From Alphaproteobacteria bacterium (GTDB lineage Bacteria > Pseudomonadota > Alphaproteobacteria > Rickettsiales > UBA998), in NCBI GenBank assembly GCA_004293935.1, contig RDZH01000014.1, positions 1-64,000 of the forward strand: a stretch of DNA of 64,000 nt, in the 5' to 3' direction. The notes under the pieces were generated by a model. That model was given only the letters and a program-made list of their open reading frames with translations, ran no database searches and was not told the DNA's origin. Positions 28,015 to 38,720 of this stretch are shown here, one piece after another (positions within the stretch are counted from its first letter, which is position 1; every line of letters starts with the position of its first letter). Made by a program: the position numbers and the translations under genes.

Positions 28015-29571
28015 ATGAACCCGACTTCAATCAAAACCGCATTGCTTTCTGTAACCGATAAGACGGGGCTAATCCCATTTGCACAAGGGTTGGCACGTCA
28101 TCATGTGCGTCTACTCTCAACAGGTGGTACGGCACGTTTATTACGTGAAGCGGGGCTGGATGTGACCGATGTGAGTGATCATACGGGATTTCCTGAAATG
28201 ATGGATGGACGGGTGAAAACATTGCATCCCAAAGTGCATGGTGGTATTTTAGCGCGCCGTGATGTTGCGGACGATGCGCAGGCGATGCGCGCCCATGCTA
28301 TTGAGGCGATTGATTTAGTGGTGGTGAATCTGTATGCCTTTGAGGCAACCGTTGCACGCGGAGCAGATTATGCGCAATGCGTTGAAAATATTGATATTGG
28401 TGGTCCTGCCATGATCCGATCGGCAGCAAAAAATCATGCGCATGTGACAATAGTCGTCTGCCCTGATCATTATGATACGGTGCTTGCCGAGATGGATAGG
28501 CACGCGGGTGCTACCAGCTTTGACATGCGCAAAAAGATGGCAGCAACTGCCTTTGCGCATACAGCACATTATGATGCGACGATTAGCAACTGGTATGGTG
28601 TGCAATGTGCAGAGCCATTCCCGCAGCAACTCACCGTGCCAATGACCCGCCTACAAGCGTTGCGTTATGGGGAGAATCCGCATCAAGAAGCAGCGTTTTA
28701 TGCTTCCGGGGCAGTGCAAGGAACGCTTGCAGCAGCGCAGCAACTGCATGGTAAGGAATTGAGTTTTAATAATATTAATGATACAGATGCCGCATGGGCG
28801 TTGGTATGCGATGTGGCAGAACCTGCCATTGCAATCATTAAACATGCCAATCCGTGCGGTATGGCAACGGCAAAAACAATGGTTGAGGCCTACATACGTG
28901 CCTTCGCGTGCGATCCGCAAAGTGCCTATGGCGGTATCATCGCGGCAAACCGTACTGTCGATGCTGAAGCTGCAAAGGCAATCGGCAAACAATTTGCGGA
29001 AGTGGTGATTGCGCCTGATTATACCGAAGAAGCAATCCATATATTGCGTGAGAAGAAGAATGTACGTGTGTTGCGCACAGGGGCATTATTGCCAAAATCA
29101 CATATGATGAATGTACGCAGTGTCAGCGGGGGGTATCTGATCCAAACGCATGATGATGTGGTGATGCTGGAAGGCAAGGGATTGCAGCATGTCACGAAGC
29201 GCACTCCTACGGCAGCGCAAATTGAAGATATGATGTTGGCGTTCACCGTTGCCAAGCATGTGAAATCCAATGCGATTATTTTGGTAAAAGATGGTGCAGT
29301 GGTTGGCATTGGGGCAGGGCAAATGAGCCGTATCGATAGCGTGCGTATTGCGTGTGAAAAAGCCAAAGCAGCAGGGTTGAGTACGGTGGGTACGGCACTT
29401 GCATCCGAGGCGTTTTTCCCCTTTGATGATAATGTGCATTTGGCAGCAGAGGCAGGCGTTGCGGCAATCATTCAACCGGGGGGATCGATCCGTGATGATG
29501 ATGTGATTGCAGCCGCGAATCAGCATGATATGGTGATGAGTTTTACCGCGATACGCCATTTCAAACATTAA
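28015..29571 (+). CDS. purH: Bifunctional AICAR formyltransferase/IMP cyclohydrolase
   Basis: ALLSVTDKTGLIPFAQGLARHHVRLLSTGGTARLLREAG, DGRVKTLHPKVHGGILARR, RYGENPHQEAAFY, KHANPCG. Confidence 0.97.
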   Translation: MNPTSIKTALLSVTDKTGLIPFAQGLARHHVRLLSTGGTARLLREAGLDVTDVSDHTGFPEMMDGRVKTLHPKVHGGILARRDVADDAQAMRAHAIEAIDLVVVNLYAFEATVARGADYAQCVENIDIGGPAMIRSAAKNHAHVTIVVCPDHYDTVLAEMDRHAGATSFDMRKKMAATAFAHTAHYDATISNWYGVQCAEPFPQQLTVPMTRLQALRYGENPHQEAAFYASGAVQGTLAAAQQLHGKELSFNNINDTDAAWALVCDVAEPAIAIIKHANPCGMATAKTMVEAYIRAFACDPQSAYGGIIAANRTVDAEAAKAIGKQFAEVVIAPDYTEEAIHILREKKNVRVLRTGALLPKSHMMNVRSVSGGYLIQTHDDVVMLEGKGLQHVTKRTPTAAQIEDMMLAFTVAKHVKSNAIILVKDGAVVGIGAGQMSRIDSVRIACEKAKAAGLSTVGTALASEAFFPFDDNVHLAAEAGVAAIIQPGGSIRDDDVIAAANQHDMVMSFTAIRHFKH

Positions 29572-29580
29572 GTACGTGCC

Positions 29581-30498
29581 ATGCATGACCTCATGGAAAT
29601 AGTTCGGTTTTGTGTGCCACGTACCAGCACGATGGCGCGCTATGTGCATCTGGTGGTGCTTGGGGCAGTGCATGGCAATGAACCATGCGGGGCAGAAGCG
29701 ATTGCGCGGATGATTGCGGATATAAGAGCGCAAAAAATAACCTTAACATGTGGCATGGTGACGTTTGTGCCGATTACTAATCCGCGTGCCTATGCACAAG
29801 GCGTGCGCTTTATTGATCGTAATTTGAACCGTCATTGTTACCCCAAAGCAGCATTGCAGGCTTATGAAGATGGGCTGGACGCGCCGTTATGTGCGTTGTT
29901 GGATGAGGCAGATTATTTGCTGGATATTCATTCCTATCAATCACAAGGCGGGGCATTTTGCTTTCTTGGGACAAGCAGCGCGCAGGAAATTGCTTTTGCG
30001 CGGGCGTTGAACGTATCTACCTATATTCACGGATGGGCAGAAGCATTTAGCCGTGATGCAACGGAAGAGCAGCAGCGTGCATCGCTTGGCACAACCGATC
30101 GCGTGCGGGCGAATAAGCGAGGCGCATGTGCGGTGACGTTGGAATGTGGGCATCATAGCAACCCTGATAATGCCGATATTGCTTATGATAATATGATGCG
30201 TGCCATGCATCATGTGGGAATGGTGGATAGGATGCCATGTGAGCCTGTGGAATATGCAACGCAACAATGCATTCGGATGCATTCAGTCTATTATAAAGAG
30301 CGGGATGGCGCGTTGGTGCAGCCATGGAAGCATGGTGATCGCGTTGCATTGGGGCAAGTGATTGCCCGTTATGCAGACGGAACAGAAATTCGCGCCCCTA
30401 AAGATGGGGTGTTGGTACTCCCTAAAACAACCACGGATCACACCCTTGGTTCAGAATGGTTTTATTTTGGTGAGGAAGTAGCATTCCCTAAAATTTAG
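29581..30498 (+). CDS. Succinylglutamate desuccinylase/aspartoacylase family protein
   Basis: LGAVHGNEPCGAEAIARM, DRNLNR, DEADYLLDIHSYQSQ, TLECGHHSNP; start may be internal (29593 or 29632). Confidence 0.85.
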   Translation: MHDLMEIVRFCVPRTSTMARYVHLVVLGAVHGNEPCGAEAIARMIADIRAQKITLTCGMVTFVPITNPRAYAQGVRFIDRNLNRHCYPKAALQAYEDGLDAPLCALLDEADYLLDIHSYQSQGGAFCFLGTSSAQEIAFARALNVSTYIHGWAEAFSRDATEEQQRASLGTTDRVRANKRGACAVTLECGHHSNPDNADIAYDNMMRAMHHVGMVDRMPCEPVEYATQQCIRMHSVYYKERDGALVQPWKHGDRVALGQVIARYADGTEIRAPKDGVLVLPKTTTDHTLGSEWFYFGEEVAFPKI

Positions 30499-31786
30499 GG
30501 ATGCGTACATTCAGTGTTTGCGCAAGATGCTCTAATTCACCATAATAAGCAGCGCGACGCATGAAACGCGGCATAATGCCACTCCATTTGAATTCCCCTT
30601 TGAGTCTTCCATCCGCTTCTTCACCTGTGAAATTATAGGCAAACAAATCTTGCATGGTAATCGTATCGCCCTCCATCCCGATAATTTCTGATACATAGGT
30701 GATACGGCGCATTCCGTCACGCATTCGGCTGATCTGCACAATGACATTGATAGCAGAAGCTACCTGTTGACGAATAGAGCGCATCGGCAAACCAAGATTC
30801 GCCATACCCACCATATTTTCTAAACGTGATAAGCAATCGCGTGGGTGGTTGGCGTGGATGGTGGTGAGCGATCCTTCATGGCCCGTATTCATCGCTTGCA
30901 TCATATCAAAGGCTTCAGAACCACGGCACTCACCGACGATGATACGATCGGGGCGCATACGTAGGGCATTTTTTACCAGATCGCGCATCGATACTTCTTC
31001 TTCACGCACCCCGTGATTGTTGAACGTCATCGGCTTGGTTTCTAAGCGCACCACATGTGGTTGCTGTAAGCGTAATTCCGCTGCATCTTCAATCGTCACA
31101 ACGCGCTCATCATCTTCAATAAAGTTGGATACTGCGTTTAGCAAGGTGGTTTTCCCTGAACCTGTTCCGCCTGATATGATAATGTTAAGGCGGCATTTGC
31201 CCATAATTTTGAGGATTTCCGCTAATTGCTTCGAGATATTTTGCTGTTCGACCATCATATCTAAGGTGATGCTGCGCTTGGAGAATTTACGAATGGCGAT
31301 CGATGTACCATCCACAGCCAAAGGCGGGGCAATAATGTTGACACGAGAGCCATCAAGCAAACGCGCATCGACTAATGGGCGATTTGGGTTGATCTGCCTG
31401 CCAATGGCTGCAACAATTTTTTCGGCAATATCCATGACTTCACCGTCACTAGGAAAGGTGACATCGGTTTTTACCAATTTACCACGACGTTCAACATAGA
31501 TGGAGTTATGACGATTGATTAAAATATCATTGATGGTTTCATCGGCAAGCAAGGGCTGCAACACCCCCATATTGGAGAGCTGATGCAATAATGCTTGCGT
31601 GAGTTCTTCTTGCGATGATGATCCGAGTGCTTGAACGGACGATTGAAGACGTTGCGTGACGATAGGTTCAGCAGTCTTCCCCTGAGGCTGCGGTTGATGC
31701 TGGTGGCGTTCATAACGTATCGCATTAATTTCATCTTCTAGGCGACGAATATGTTGCATTAACATTCCAATGGCTTCATCACTCAT
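30488..31786 (-). CDS. CpaF/TadA-type secretion ATPase (copy 1)
   Basis: Walker [60 protein letters not shown]. Confidence 0.92.
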   Translation of the reverse strand: MSDEAIGMLMQHIRRLEDEINAIRYERHQHQPQPQGKTAEPIVTQRLQSSVQALGSSSQEELTQALLHQLSNMGVLQPLLADETINDILINRHNSIYVERRGKLVKTDVTFPSDGEVMDIAEKIVAAIGRQINPNRPLVDARLLDGSRVNIIAPPLAVDGTSIAIRKFSKRSITLDMMVEQQNISKQLAEILKIMGKCRLNIIISGGTGSGKTTLLNAVSNFIEDDERVVTIEDAAELRLQQPHVVRLETKPMTFNNHGVREEEVSMRDLVKNALRMRPDRIIVGECRGSEAFDMMQAMNTGHEGSLTTIHANHPRDCLSRLENMVGMANLGLPMRSIRQQVASAINVIVQISRMRDGMRRITYVSEIIGMEGDTITMQDLFAYNFTGEEADGRLKGEFKWSGIMPRFMRRAAYYGELEHLAQTLNVRIPKF

Positions 31787-31803
31787 GTCTACTCCTTTGT
31801 GGA

Positions 31804-33063
31804 TCAACGTCCTACTTTTAATATGTTTGCTTGTCGTACCATCGCGCATACTTGTGGATGACGTGGGAACGTTCCTGTCCATGCATGGCTGCCATGAGTG
31901 CTGCCATCAGGTTTCTTTTCTTCTTTATAGACAAAAATATCCTGCATCGTCACCACATCACCCTCAATGCCAATGACTTCGGTGATGCGACTGACATGAC
32001 GATGCCCGCTGCCAGAGCGTTCTGCTTGAATAATGAAATGAATCGCTGATGCCATTTGCTTACGGATTGCTATGGTTGGCAAACCTAACCCTGCCATGCC
32101 GATCATATTTTCAATACGCGCTAAGCCGTCACGTGGCGTGTTGGCGTGAATGGTAGTGAGTGAGCCATCATGCCCCGTATTCATCGCTTGAATCATGTCA
32201 AATGCTTCTGATCCACGCACCTCTCCGACAATAATACGTTCAGGGCGCATACGCAGAGCATTTTTCACAAGATCGCGGATGGTGACAATACGTTGCCCTT
32301 TTTGTTCATGGGTGATGGATTCAAGACGCACCACATGTTTGATGGGAAGTTGCAATTCCGCAGAATCTTCGATGGTAACAACGCGCTCACGTTCACCAAT
32401 ATTTTTACAAATAGCATTAAGGAGGGTGGTTTTCCCCGAACCTGTTCCGCCAGAAATCACCATATTGGCACGCGCATTACCGCAACAACGCAAAAAGACT
32501 GCCATTTCATCGCTGATACCACCTGTTTTTGCCATGGATTCCAGCGTGTGCTTGCCACCACTAAATTTACGAATCGAGAGTGATACACCATCAATCGCGA
32601 CGGGCGGAATGACGATATTGACCCGCGATCCATCGGGAAGGCGTGCATCCACTAAGGAATTTTCGCCATCCAAACGACGACCGCAATATTCAGCAATTTC
32701 AATCGCCATTTGTGCTAATTCTTCTTCTGATTCAAAGGCTAAGGGAGTGAGTTCCATCACGCCTTGACGTTCAACAAAGATTTGATTCGCGCCGTTGATG
32801 AGAATATCATTGATGGTGGGGTCTTGCAATAAGGGCGCAATGGCACGGTAATCAGGCATTTTTGGGATGTTCGTTGCAATGACATGCGCAATTTCTTCGT
32901 TGGAAATGGTTGCACTTGGTTGGTGTCCGTCCAAATTCAAGCAACGCGTCTCAAGACGTGATGCAAGCTGTTCAAACATTGAAAGTGTGTGATATACATG
33001 ATCCGTCACATCCTTGATGGCATCCATCAATTCATTTTGTGACTGTTGCGCAAGTTCATTCAT
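31804..33063 (-). CDS. CpaF/TadA-type secretion ATPase (copy 2)
   Basis: [61 protein letters not shown]; clearly paralogous to copy 1. Confidence 0.92.
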   Translation of the reverse strand: MNELAQQSQNELMDAIKDVTDHVYHTLSMFEQLASRLETRCLNLDGHQPSATISNEEIAHVIATNIPKMPDYRAIAPLLQDPTINDILINGANQIFVERQGVMELTPLAFESEEELAQMAIEIAEYCGRRLDGENSLVDARLPDGSRVNIVIPPVAIDGVSLSIRKFSGGKHTLESMAKTGGISDEMAVFLRCCGNARANMVISGGTGSGKTTLLNAICKNIGERERVVTIEDSAELQLPIKHVVRLESITHEQKGQRIVTIRDLVKNALRMRPERIIVGEVRGSEAFDMIQAMNTGHDGSLTTIHANTPRDGLARIENMIGMAGLGLPTIAIRKQMASAIHFIIQAERSGSGHRHVSRITEVIGIEGDVVTMQDIFVYKEEKKPDGSTHGSHAWTGTFPRHPQVCAMVRQANILKVGR

Positions 33064-33088
33064 AGTCAATCCTCTAAAGTTGCGTAAT

Positions 33089-33206
33089 ATACCCATTTCA
33101 CTTCAAGGGAGTGGAGTCCTTGTAAGTGAAATGAAGGGTAGTTCTTATTAAAGATACTCATCGTTTCCACATTTTGATACTACGCATCTTCATGTGCGAT
33201 GAGTAT
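33089..33206. repeat. Dispersed composite hairpin repeat (family B), full-length copy
   Basis: atacccatttcacttcaagggagtggagtccttgtaagtgaaatgaagggta...atactcatcgtttccacattttgatactacgcatcttcatgtgcgatgagtat. Confidence 0.88.
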
Positions 33207-33218
33207 AAAGCAAAACTA

Positions 33219-34673
33219 TTAAAGTATTTCTAAGCAAAATACATCCTTTTTTTTATTTTTTCTTCGTTCGATGGAAGAAGGGATGCCAAGCTGCTGACGA
33301 TATTTCACCACGGTACGGCGTGCGACATCGATGCCACGTTTATTCAACATATCAGTAATGGCATCATCGGAGAGGATTTTTTGATGCGATTCTGCATCGA
33401 TGATGGTGCTAATCAGATGCATCACTGATCGGTTGGAATAATCTTCACCGCCATTGCTATTATGCACATGGGCATTGAAAAAATATTTTAGTTCAAATGT
33501 ACCGCGATCACACATAAGATATTTTTGCGTTGTGATACGACTCACGGTGCTTTCATGGCAGGATATTTTGGTGGCAATATCTTTGAGTGTCATCGGTTTG
33601 AGATATTTAATACCATAAGCAAAAAAATCATGCTGTAATTCAATGATGGCTAGGGCAACATTCAATAAGGTGTGATTGCGTTGATGAATGGCTTTGACCA
33701 ACCAATTTGCGTGCATCATATGTTCATTAATAGCTTTGAGTTCGCTGCGATCACGAATCTGAGCGCGCAAATGATTCGAATATTGCGTGTTGAGTGCGAT
33801 TTTGGGTAATACCTCTTGATTGAGTTCCACACTCCAGCCACCGTTTTTCATCGCCCGTACCATCAGTTCAGGGACAACACAATCTGTGATGCTGCTGGTA
33901 TCATAGCCACTGGCAGGTTTGGGATTACAACTTTTGAGTAGTTGGATGAGCTGCCCTAGTTCGGGCAGTTCCACGCCACAGACCTTACATAATGCCTTCA
34001 TCGATCGTTGCGCCACAAGATCAAGATGATCAAGCAAAGCACGCATGGGCAGGCTATAAAGATTACGCTCGATAAGTTGTAGGGTGAGGCATTCTTTTAA
34101 GGAGCGCGCCGCAATGCCTGTCGGTTCACATTGTTGGAGATAGCTGACGAGTTTATCATGCAGCGTAGGGTCAATGCCAAAGAGCGCGGCGCGTGCTTCA
34201 GAATCATGGGGCAGATAGCCCGCAGCATCCAGCATATCCACCATCCATTCGACTGCTTTTAACTCCCATCCGTGCAGATCACTCATGCGCAGTTGCTCCA
34301 TGAGTGCTTCATGCAAGGAACGTGTGGCAACAAGATGATCCTGCCCATCATAAGAGGAGAGATCATGCCCCGATGCAGGATCACGCCATGATTCAGCATG
34401 GTCGTCCGCTTCCGCTCCCCATAAATGTTCCCCTTCCATATCCAACGCTGTGGTTGGATCAGGAAGATCAGAGGAGGGGGATTCAAGCGTGCGTGCGGGA
34501 TCATCGGAGAAACCCTCATCTTCACGGGTGAGGAGAGGATTTTTTTCCATTTCTTCATCAATGGCACGGTTCAAATCTATCGTGGAAAGTTGCAAAAGCT
34601 GAATCGATTGCCGCAACTGCGGTGTCATCGTCAAGCCTTGTCCGATACGTAGTTCTAAAGCTGCTTCTACCAT
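33219..34673 (-). CDS. rpoN: RNA polymerase sigma-54 factor
   Basis: LRIGQGLTMTPQLRQSIQLLQLSTIDL, core-binding region, RpoN-box-like ARRTVVKYRQQLGIPSSIERR. Confidence 0.95.
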   Translation of the reverse strand: MVEAALELRIGQGLTMTPQLRQSIQLLQLSTIDLNRAIDEEMEKNPLLTREDEGFSDDPARTLESPSSDLPDPTTALDMEGEHLWGAEADDHAESWRDPASGHDLSSYDGQDHLVATRSLHEALMEQLRMSDLHGWELKAVEWMVDMLDAAGYLPHDSEARAALFGIDPTLHDKLVSYLQQCEPTGIAARSLKECLTLQLIERNLYSLPMRALLDHLDLVAQRSMKALCKVCGVELPELGQLIQLLKSCNPKPASGYDTSSITDCVVPELMVRAMKNGGWSVELNQEVLPKIALNTQYSNHLRAQIRDRSELKAINEHMMHANWLVKAIHQRNHTLLNVALAIIELQHDFFAYGIKYLKPMTLKDIATKISCHESTVSRITTQKYLMCDRGTFELKYFFNAHVHNSNGGEDYSNRSVMHLISTIIDAESHQKILSDDAITDMLNKRGIDVARRTVVKYRQQLGIPSSIERRKNKKKDVFCLEIL

Positions 34674-34770
34674 AATCATGTTATTTGTATAGTTGATTGA
34701 ATGCAAACAATGTGCCAAAATATTTAAGAAACTATTAGCAAGCCTGTATTATAGAGCATTTTTTTGCTGG

Positions 34771-36369
34771 TTACGGTGCAGCAACATAACGTAGCTCCCA
34801 ACTAATGCCACTACGTTCTTCTGTGGCACGCCATGCAATGCATAATTGCAAGGTTTTTTGAGGCTTGCCTTGTACCCCGAGAAACACACTTTCTTCGACA
34901 TGCAAGAAATTTGCAGCACTGGTGGAGAATAACCATTCTTGCCCGCTTACTAAGGTGAGGAGGATGCCATGTTCTTTGCGCGGTTGACAGCGTACATCGG
35001 GATGCAAATGAAAACGTACCGCGACATCCAGCCCGTTTGTGGCAAGATGCTCTGCCCCTGACCAATGCAACATATCCTTGCCACGCATCATGCGTTCATG
35101 ATGATAGACATCTAGTTGACGTTCATGCGTTACACCATGCGCTAAGGGAAGAAGTAGTTGTAGGGTGGTATGGCTATCATGCGACTTAAGTGTTTGTGAG
35201 GCATGGTAGGGCGTATGCGTATCTGGTGCATCATCAGTGCTGCTTAAAACGGAAAATGCCGAAGGTTGCTGCATGGCGTGTATCCATGCATTGCTCGTGC
35301 CGACATACGTCCCACAATTCACGATCAGACGCTCTTTCGCCACCGAAAATTCGATTGAACCTACGCCCACGGGTGCATCCTGCCGTGCGCTCGGGGGGAT
35401 GCGTGTTAATAAGAGCGATTGATGCGCGCCATGAATACGTGCATAACCGCTTGATTCTGCCCTATGCGCTTTAGGTGATGGTGACGCAAGATCAATACCC
35501 GCTTGCTGCAAACATTGTGCAATCAATGTTGGGTCATCCATAAGATTCTGTTGAAAAAGTCCAAGTTTGCCATCCCCGTGGATAATCATGCGTAAAAAAG
35601 CACCCATACGCGCAATAGCGTGATCAAGCGGTTCAAAAGCAATCGAAATGGTTTCAAGCATTTCTTTCATTTCAATGAGGGTACGCAAAAATTGTACATG
35701 ATGATGGGGACTGAGCGAAATATGCCCGCCATCGGGTAAAATATCGCGCTGTATGAGCATCTCAAGCCATCGTAATAAAGGTTGCAATAAGTCAATCAGG
35801 GAAGGGAGTGCTGTGGCTGCCGCAAGCAAACCTTTGAGTGCATTGGGGCTTAATGCTTCGGGGTTCGTACACCCTAATTGATAAAGCATCTGAATGTGGC
35901 GCAATAAGGCACGTTCATAACGCACAAAAAAAGTTTTGCTGCCACCGCGCAACACAAAGGCACGATAATAGAGCCAATGCGCCAAGCGTTCTCCTGCAAC
36001 TTCAGGTTCCCACGCGCTGGAGTGGAGATCATCGTGTGGCGTGATTAAGGTGAAGCCATTGATGAATTCGCGTGCAAAAGAGCTGGCAATTTTTTCACTA
36101 TGAATCGCAACCACATCTTGCAACCATCCGAAGGAAAAAAACTCACGATGCCAATCAACGCTGATTTCTGCAACATTCCATTGGATATGCCCTGCCATTT
36201 CAACAGTTTCACCGCAAAAGGTGAATTCACGTTTGATGATTTTTCGTCCACGATTATGGGTCAACGCCCATGCGGGGCGGTAGATTGGCTCATGGGTGAG
36301 TGCTTCCGCAAACCATGCTGCCCCAACTTGAAGCTGCAACCACCATAATTTCCATCGTATTGTACCCAT
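34771..36369 (-). CDS. Heparinase II/III family protein
   Basis: FCGETVEMAGHIQWNVAEISVDWHREFFSFGWL, LPDGGHISLSPHHHVQFLRTLIEM, VRFHLHPDVRCQPRKEHGILLTLVSGQEWLF; start could be 36393. Confidence 0.85.
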   Translation of the reverse strand: MGTIRWKLWWLQLQVGAAWFAEALTHEPIYRPAWALTHNRGRKIIKREFTFCGETVEMAGHIQWNVAEISVDWHREFFSFGWLQDVVAIHSEKIASSFAREFINGFTLITPHDDLHSSAWEPEVAGERLAHWLYYRAFVLRGGSKTFFVRYERALLRHIQMLYQLGCTNPEALSPNALKGLLAAATALPSLIDLLQPLLRWLEMLIQRDILPDGGHISLSPHHHVQFLRTLIEMKEMLETISIAFEPLDHAIARMGAFLRMIIHGDGKLGLFQQNLMDDPTLIAQCLQQAGIDLASPSPKAHRAESSGYARIHGAHQSLLLTRIPPSARQDAPVGVGSIEFSVAKERLIVNCGTYVGTSNAWIHAMQQPSAFSVLSSTDDAPDTHTPYHASQTLKSHDSHTTLQLLLPLAHGVTHERQLDVYHHERMMRGKDMLHWSGAEHLATNGLDVAVRFHLHPDVRCQPRKEHGILLTLVSGQEWLFSTSAANFLHVEESVFLGVQGKPQKTLQLCIAWRATEERSGISWELRYVAAP

Positions 36370-36442
36370 CAGCCTATTCCTCACTCCAGACATACAATGT
36401 ACGGTGAGTTGAGGTTTTTTGCAAGCATCTTGAAGTTTTTCG

Positions 36443-36703
36443 CTATAATATGGTGCGTGTGCTGTAACCACTGCCCCGAATATCAACGCACGAGCAAATC
36501 TTGATAGAATGAATCTTGCCGTCCAAACTACGTTCCCAAAAACCAAGGAATTTCTTTAGTTCAGGAAAATCAGGCGTAGCATCGAGGTCTTGCCACACAT
36601 AGCATTGTAATAAACTTGGGTGATCTGGAAAGCGATAAAATATCTCCGCCGTTGTGAGGCGATAATCCAGCATAATCATGCGTTCAATATCTGTATTTCC
36701 CAT
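36443..36703 (-). CDS. Usg family protein
   Basis: MLDYRLTTAEIFYRFPDHPSLLQCYVWQDLDATPDFPELKKFLGFWERSLDGKIHSIKI. Confidence 0.85.
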   Translation of the reverse strand: MGNTDIERMIMLDYRLTTAEIFYRFPDHPSLLQCYVWQDLDATPDFPELKKFLGFWERSLDGKIHSIKICSCVDIRGSGYSTRTIL

Positions 36704-36744
36704 AGTCCTACTATAGCACAAAAAACGCCTATGCGCAACGAATT

Positions 36745-37890
36745 CTATGCAAGATACGGCAAAATACATTGCGCTGCCGCATCACTGGCAAGAATCCCTT
36801 GAGGATTGCGTAATTGATGCAACGCCGTGATGGCGCGATCTGCTTGTTCTTGCCGTGCTTGGGGATGTTTAAGCAGCGCGTGCATCGCGTTAGCAAGGTG
36901 CGTGGGATTACACTGTTCTTGAATCAGTTCAGGAATCACATAGGCGCGTGCCATGATGTTGATGAGGTTCACATACGGGATACGAATAAGGTGTCGTACC
37001 ATATAGGCGGTGAGGGGATGCACATGATAGGCTGCTACCATCGGTACTCCGTAGGTGGCAATTTCTAGGGTAACAGTCCCTGTTTTGGTGAGTGCAAGAT
37101 GGGTCGTGCGCATCACTTCCGCACGCTCATCTTCATGTTGCACAAGGCGTACAGGGCAACAAAAATCGGAGACATCAATCACATCTGCCACCATCGGATG
37201 CACAATCATAGAGACGTGCATATCGGGATAATGATTGCTTAATTGCGTGATGCTGTCACGAAAAATGGGCAATAAATGCTGAATTTCACCACGTCTGCTC
37301 CCCGGAAATACGGTAAGATGCAAAGGCGTTCCTAAGGCAAGAGGCAGAATCGGGGCGCAATCATTGCCTAATTGATCCACCACAGGATGCCCCACAAAAG
37401 TGGTTTTTAAGCCATATACCTCAAAATAACGAGGTTCAAACGGCAAGAGGGTGAGTAAATGATCGCATAGTTCCGCCGTGCGTTTGGCACGTTCTTGTTT
37501 ATACGCCCATACGGTCGGGGCGACATAATGAATGCAGGGAATGCTTGTACCAAAATAGCGACGTACCCATTCCAGCACACGAAAATTGAACCCCGGAGAA
37601 TCAATGGTAATGATGACATCCGGTGGATTTGCGGCAAGTGCATCACATGTTTCTTTAATACGGCACAGCACACGCCATGCATGGGGGAGGACTTCAACAA
37701 ACCCCATCAGGGCAATATCGCGCATAGGAAAGAGCGATCTCATCCCTTGTTCCGCCATCTTCACGCCACCAATGCCCACAAACTCAAGGCGATCACCAGT
37801 GAAATAGCGCAACGAGTCCATTAAGCGTGCGCCGAGTACATCACCCGATGCTTCACCTGCAATGATAAAGACGCGTTGTTTATTCTTCAT
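36745..37890 (-). CDS. lpxB: Lipid-A-disaccharide synthase
   Basis: VFIIAGEASGDVLGARLMDSL, FVGHPVVDQ, FPGSRRGEIQHLLPIF. Confidence 0.97.
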   Translation of the reverse strand: MKNKQRVFIIAGEASGDVLGARLMDSLRYFTGDRLEFVGIGGVKMAEQGMRSLFPMRDIALMGFVEVLPHAWRVLCRIKETCDALAANPPDVIITIDSPGFNFRVLEWVRRYFGTSIPCIHYVAPTVWAYKQERAKRTAELCDHLLTLLPFEPRYFEVYGLKTTFVGHPVVDQLGNDCAPILPLALGTPLHLTVFPGSRRGEIQHLLPIFRDSITQLSNHYPDMHVSMIVHPMVADVIDVSDFCCPVRLVQHEDERAEVMRTTHLALTKTGTVTLEIATYGVPMVAAYHVHPLTAYMVRHLIRIPYVNLINIMARAYVIPELIQEQCNPTHLANAMHALLKHPQARQEQADRAITALHQLRNPQGILASDAAAQCILPYLA

Positions 37891-38717
37891 GCGCCCACCA
37901 TCATGCCTTCAATAAAGAGGCTATAGTCATTAGCGCGGGCAATCATCTCGGTTTTATCAATCATCACGCCTTTATGGGCAGCAAGCATCATCCCTGCATA
38001 GCCACCATGGCGCAAGGCTTCCACCGTTTCTAATCCCACGGCAGGCATATCCACCTGTTCGGATTGCCCTTGTTTGGGCAGTTTCACTAACACCGCACCA
38101 TGTGCATGGGGATAATGGGCGCAACGCTGCAACAAGGCTGCTGTGCCTTCCATTGCCTCAATGCCCAATATATGCCCATGGGATACTACGATCGCTTGCC
38201 CTAAATCATAGGGGGATAAGGTCATGAGGATGTCATAGCCCCGCTTAGCATCATTGCGTGCTTGTGCGCTTGGGTGGGTATGCGTCATCACCCCTAAATC
38301 GGCGGTGAGCGTATCGGTCACATCGCCAATGCGTAACATGTGAAATCCCTGTTCTTCAAAAAATGCGACAATACACGATAATAAGGCATCATCACCCGCA
38401 ATTAATGTGCCACCTATGCGTTTGAGTAAGGCGCGTCCCATACTATCAGGCATGAGTGAGGCAAGCGAAGGGCGCACGACCCCTCCTGCCATGACAATAT
38501 CGGAAATGCCCTCCGCACGTAAGGCATCCATTGCTTGCCCCACTGCGCCCATGCGACACCATACATGCTTTTGCCCTTCCACCAATGCTTGGGGAGTTTG
38601 CCCTTTGATCGCGATAATAAAGACATCACGCCCTTGGCTGGAACATGCACGAAGAATGCGCTGCGGTAAATCCCCTGTACCTGCAATCATTCCAATGGGA
38701 GCGATGTTCGATGCCAT
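37887..38717 (-). CDS. lpxI: UDP-2,3-diacylglucosamine diphosphatase LpxI
   Basis: IGMIAGTGDLPQRILRACSSQGRDVFIIAIKGQ, DIVMAGGVVRPSL, GHILGIEAMEGTAALLQRC. Confidence 0.93.
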   Translation of the reverse strand: MASNIAPIGMIAGTGDLPQRILRACSSQGRDVFIIAIKGQTPQALVEGQKHVWCRMGAVGQAMDALRAEGISDIVMAGGVVRPSLASLMPDSMGRALLKRIGGTLIAGDDALLSCIVAFFEEQGFHMLRIGDVTDTLTADLGVMTHTHPSAQARNDAKRGYDILMTLSPYDLGQAIVVSHGHILGIEAMEGTAALLQRCAHYPHAHGAVLVKLPKQGQSEQVDMPAVGLETVEALRHGGYAGMMLAAHKGVMIDKTEMIARANDYSLFIEGMMVGA

Positions 38718-38720
38718 AGC

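Noticed and set aside
28315-29733. Several minus-strand ORFs of 100-211 aa antisense to purH
   Set aside because: Fully within a well-supported purH on the other strand; low-complexity, Cys/His-rich translations typical of shadow ORFs.
31017-31499. 160-aa plus-strand ORF antisense to CpaF copy 1 (and 190-aa ORF at 32195-32767 antisense to copy 2)
   Set aside because: The two resemble each other only because the sense genes are paralogues; shadow ORFs.
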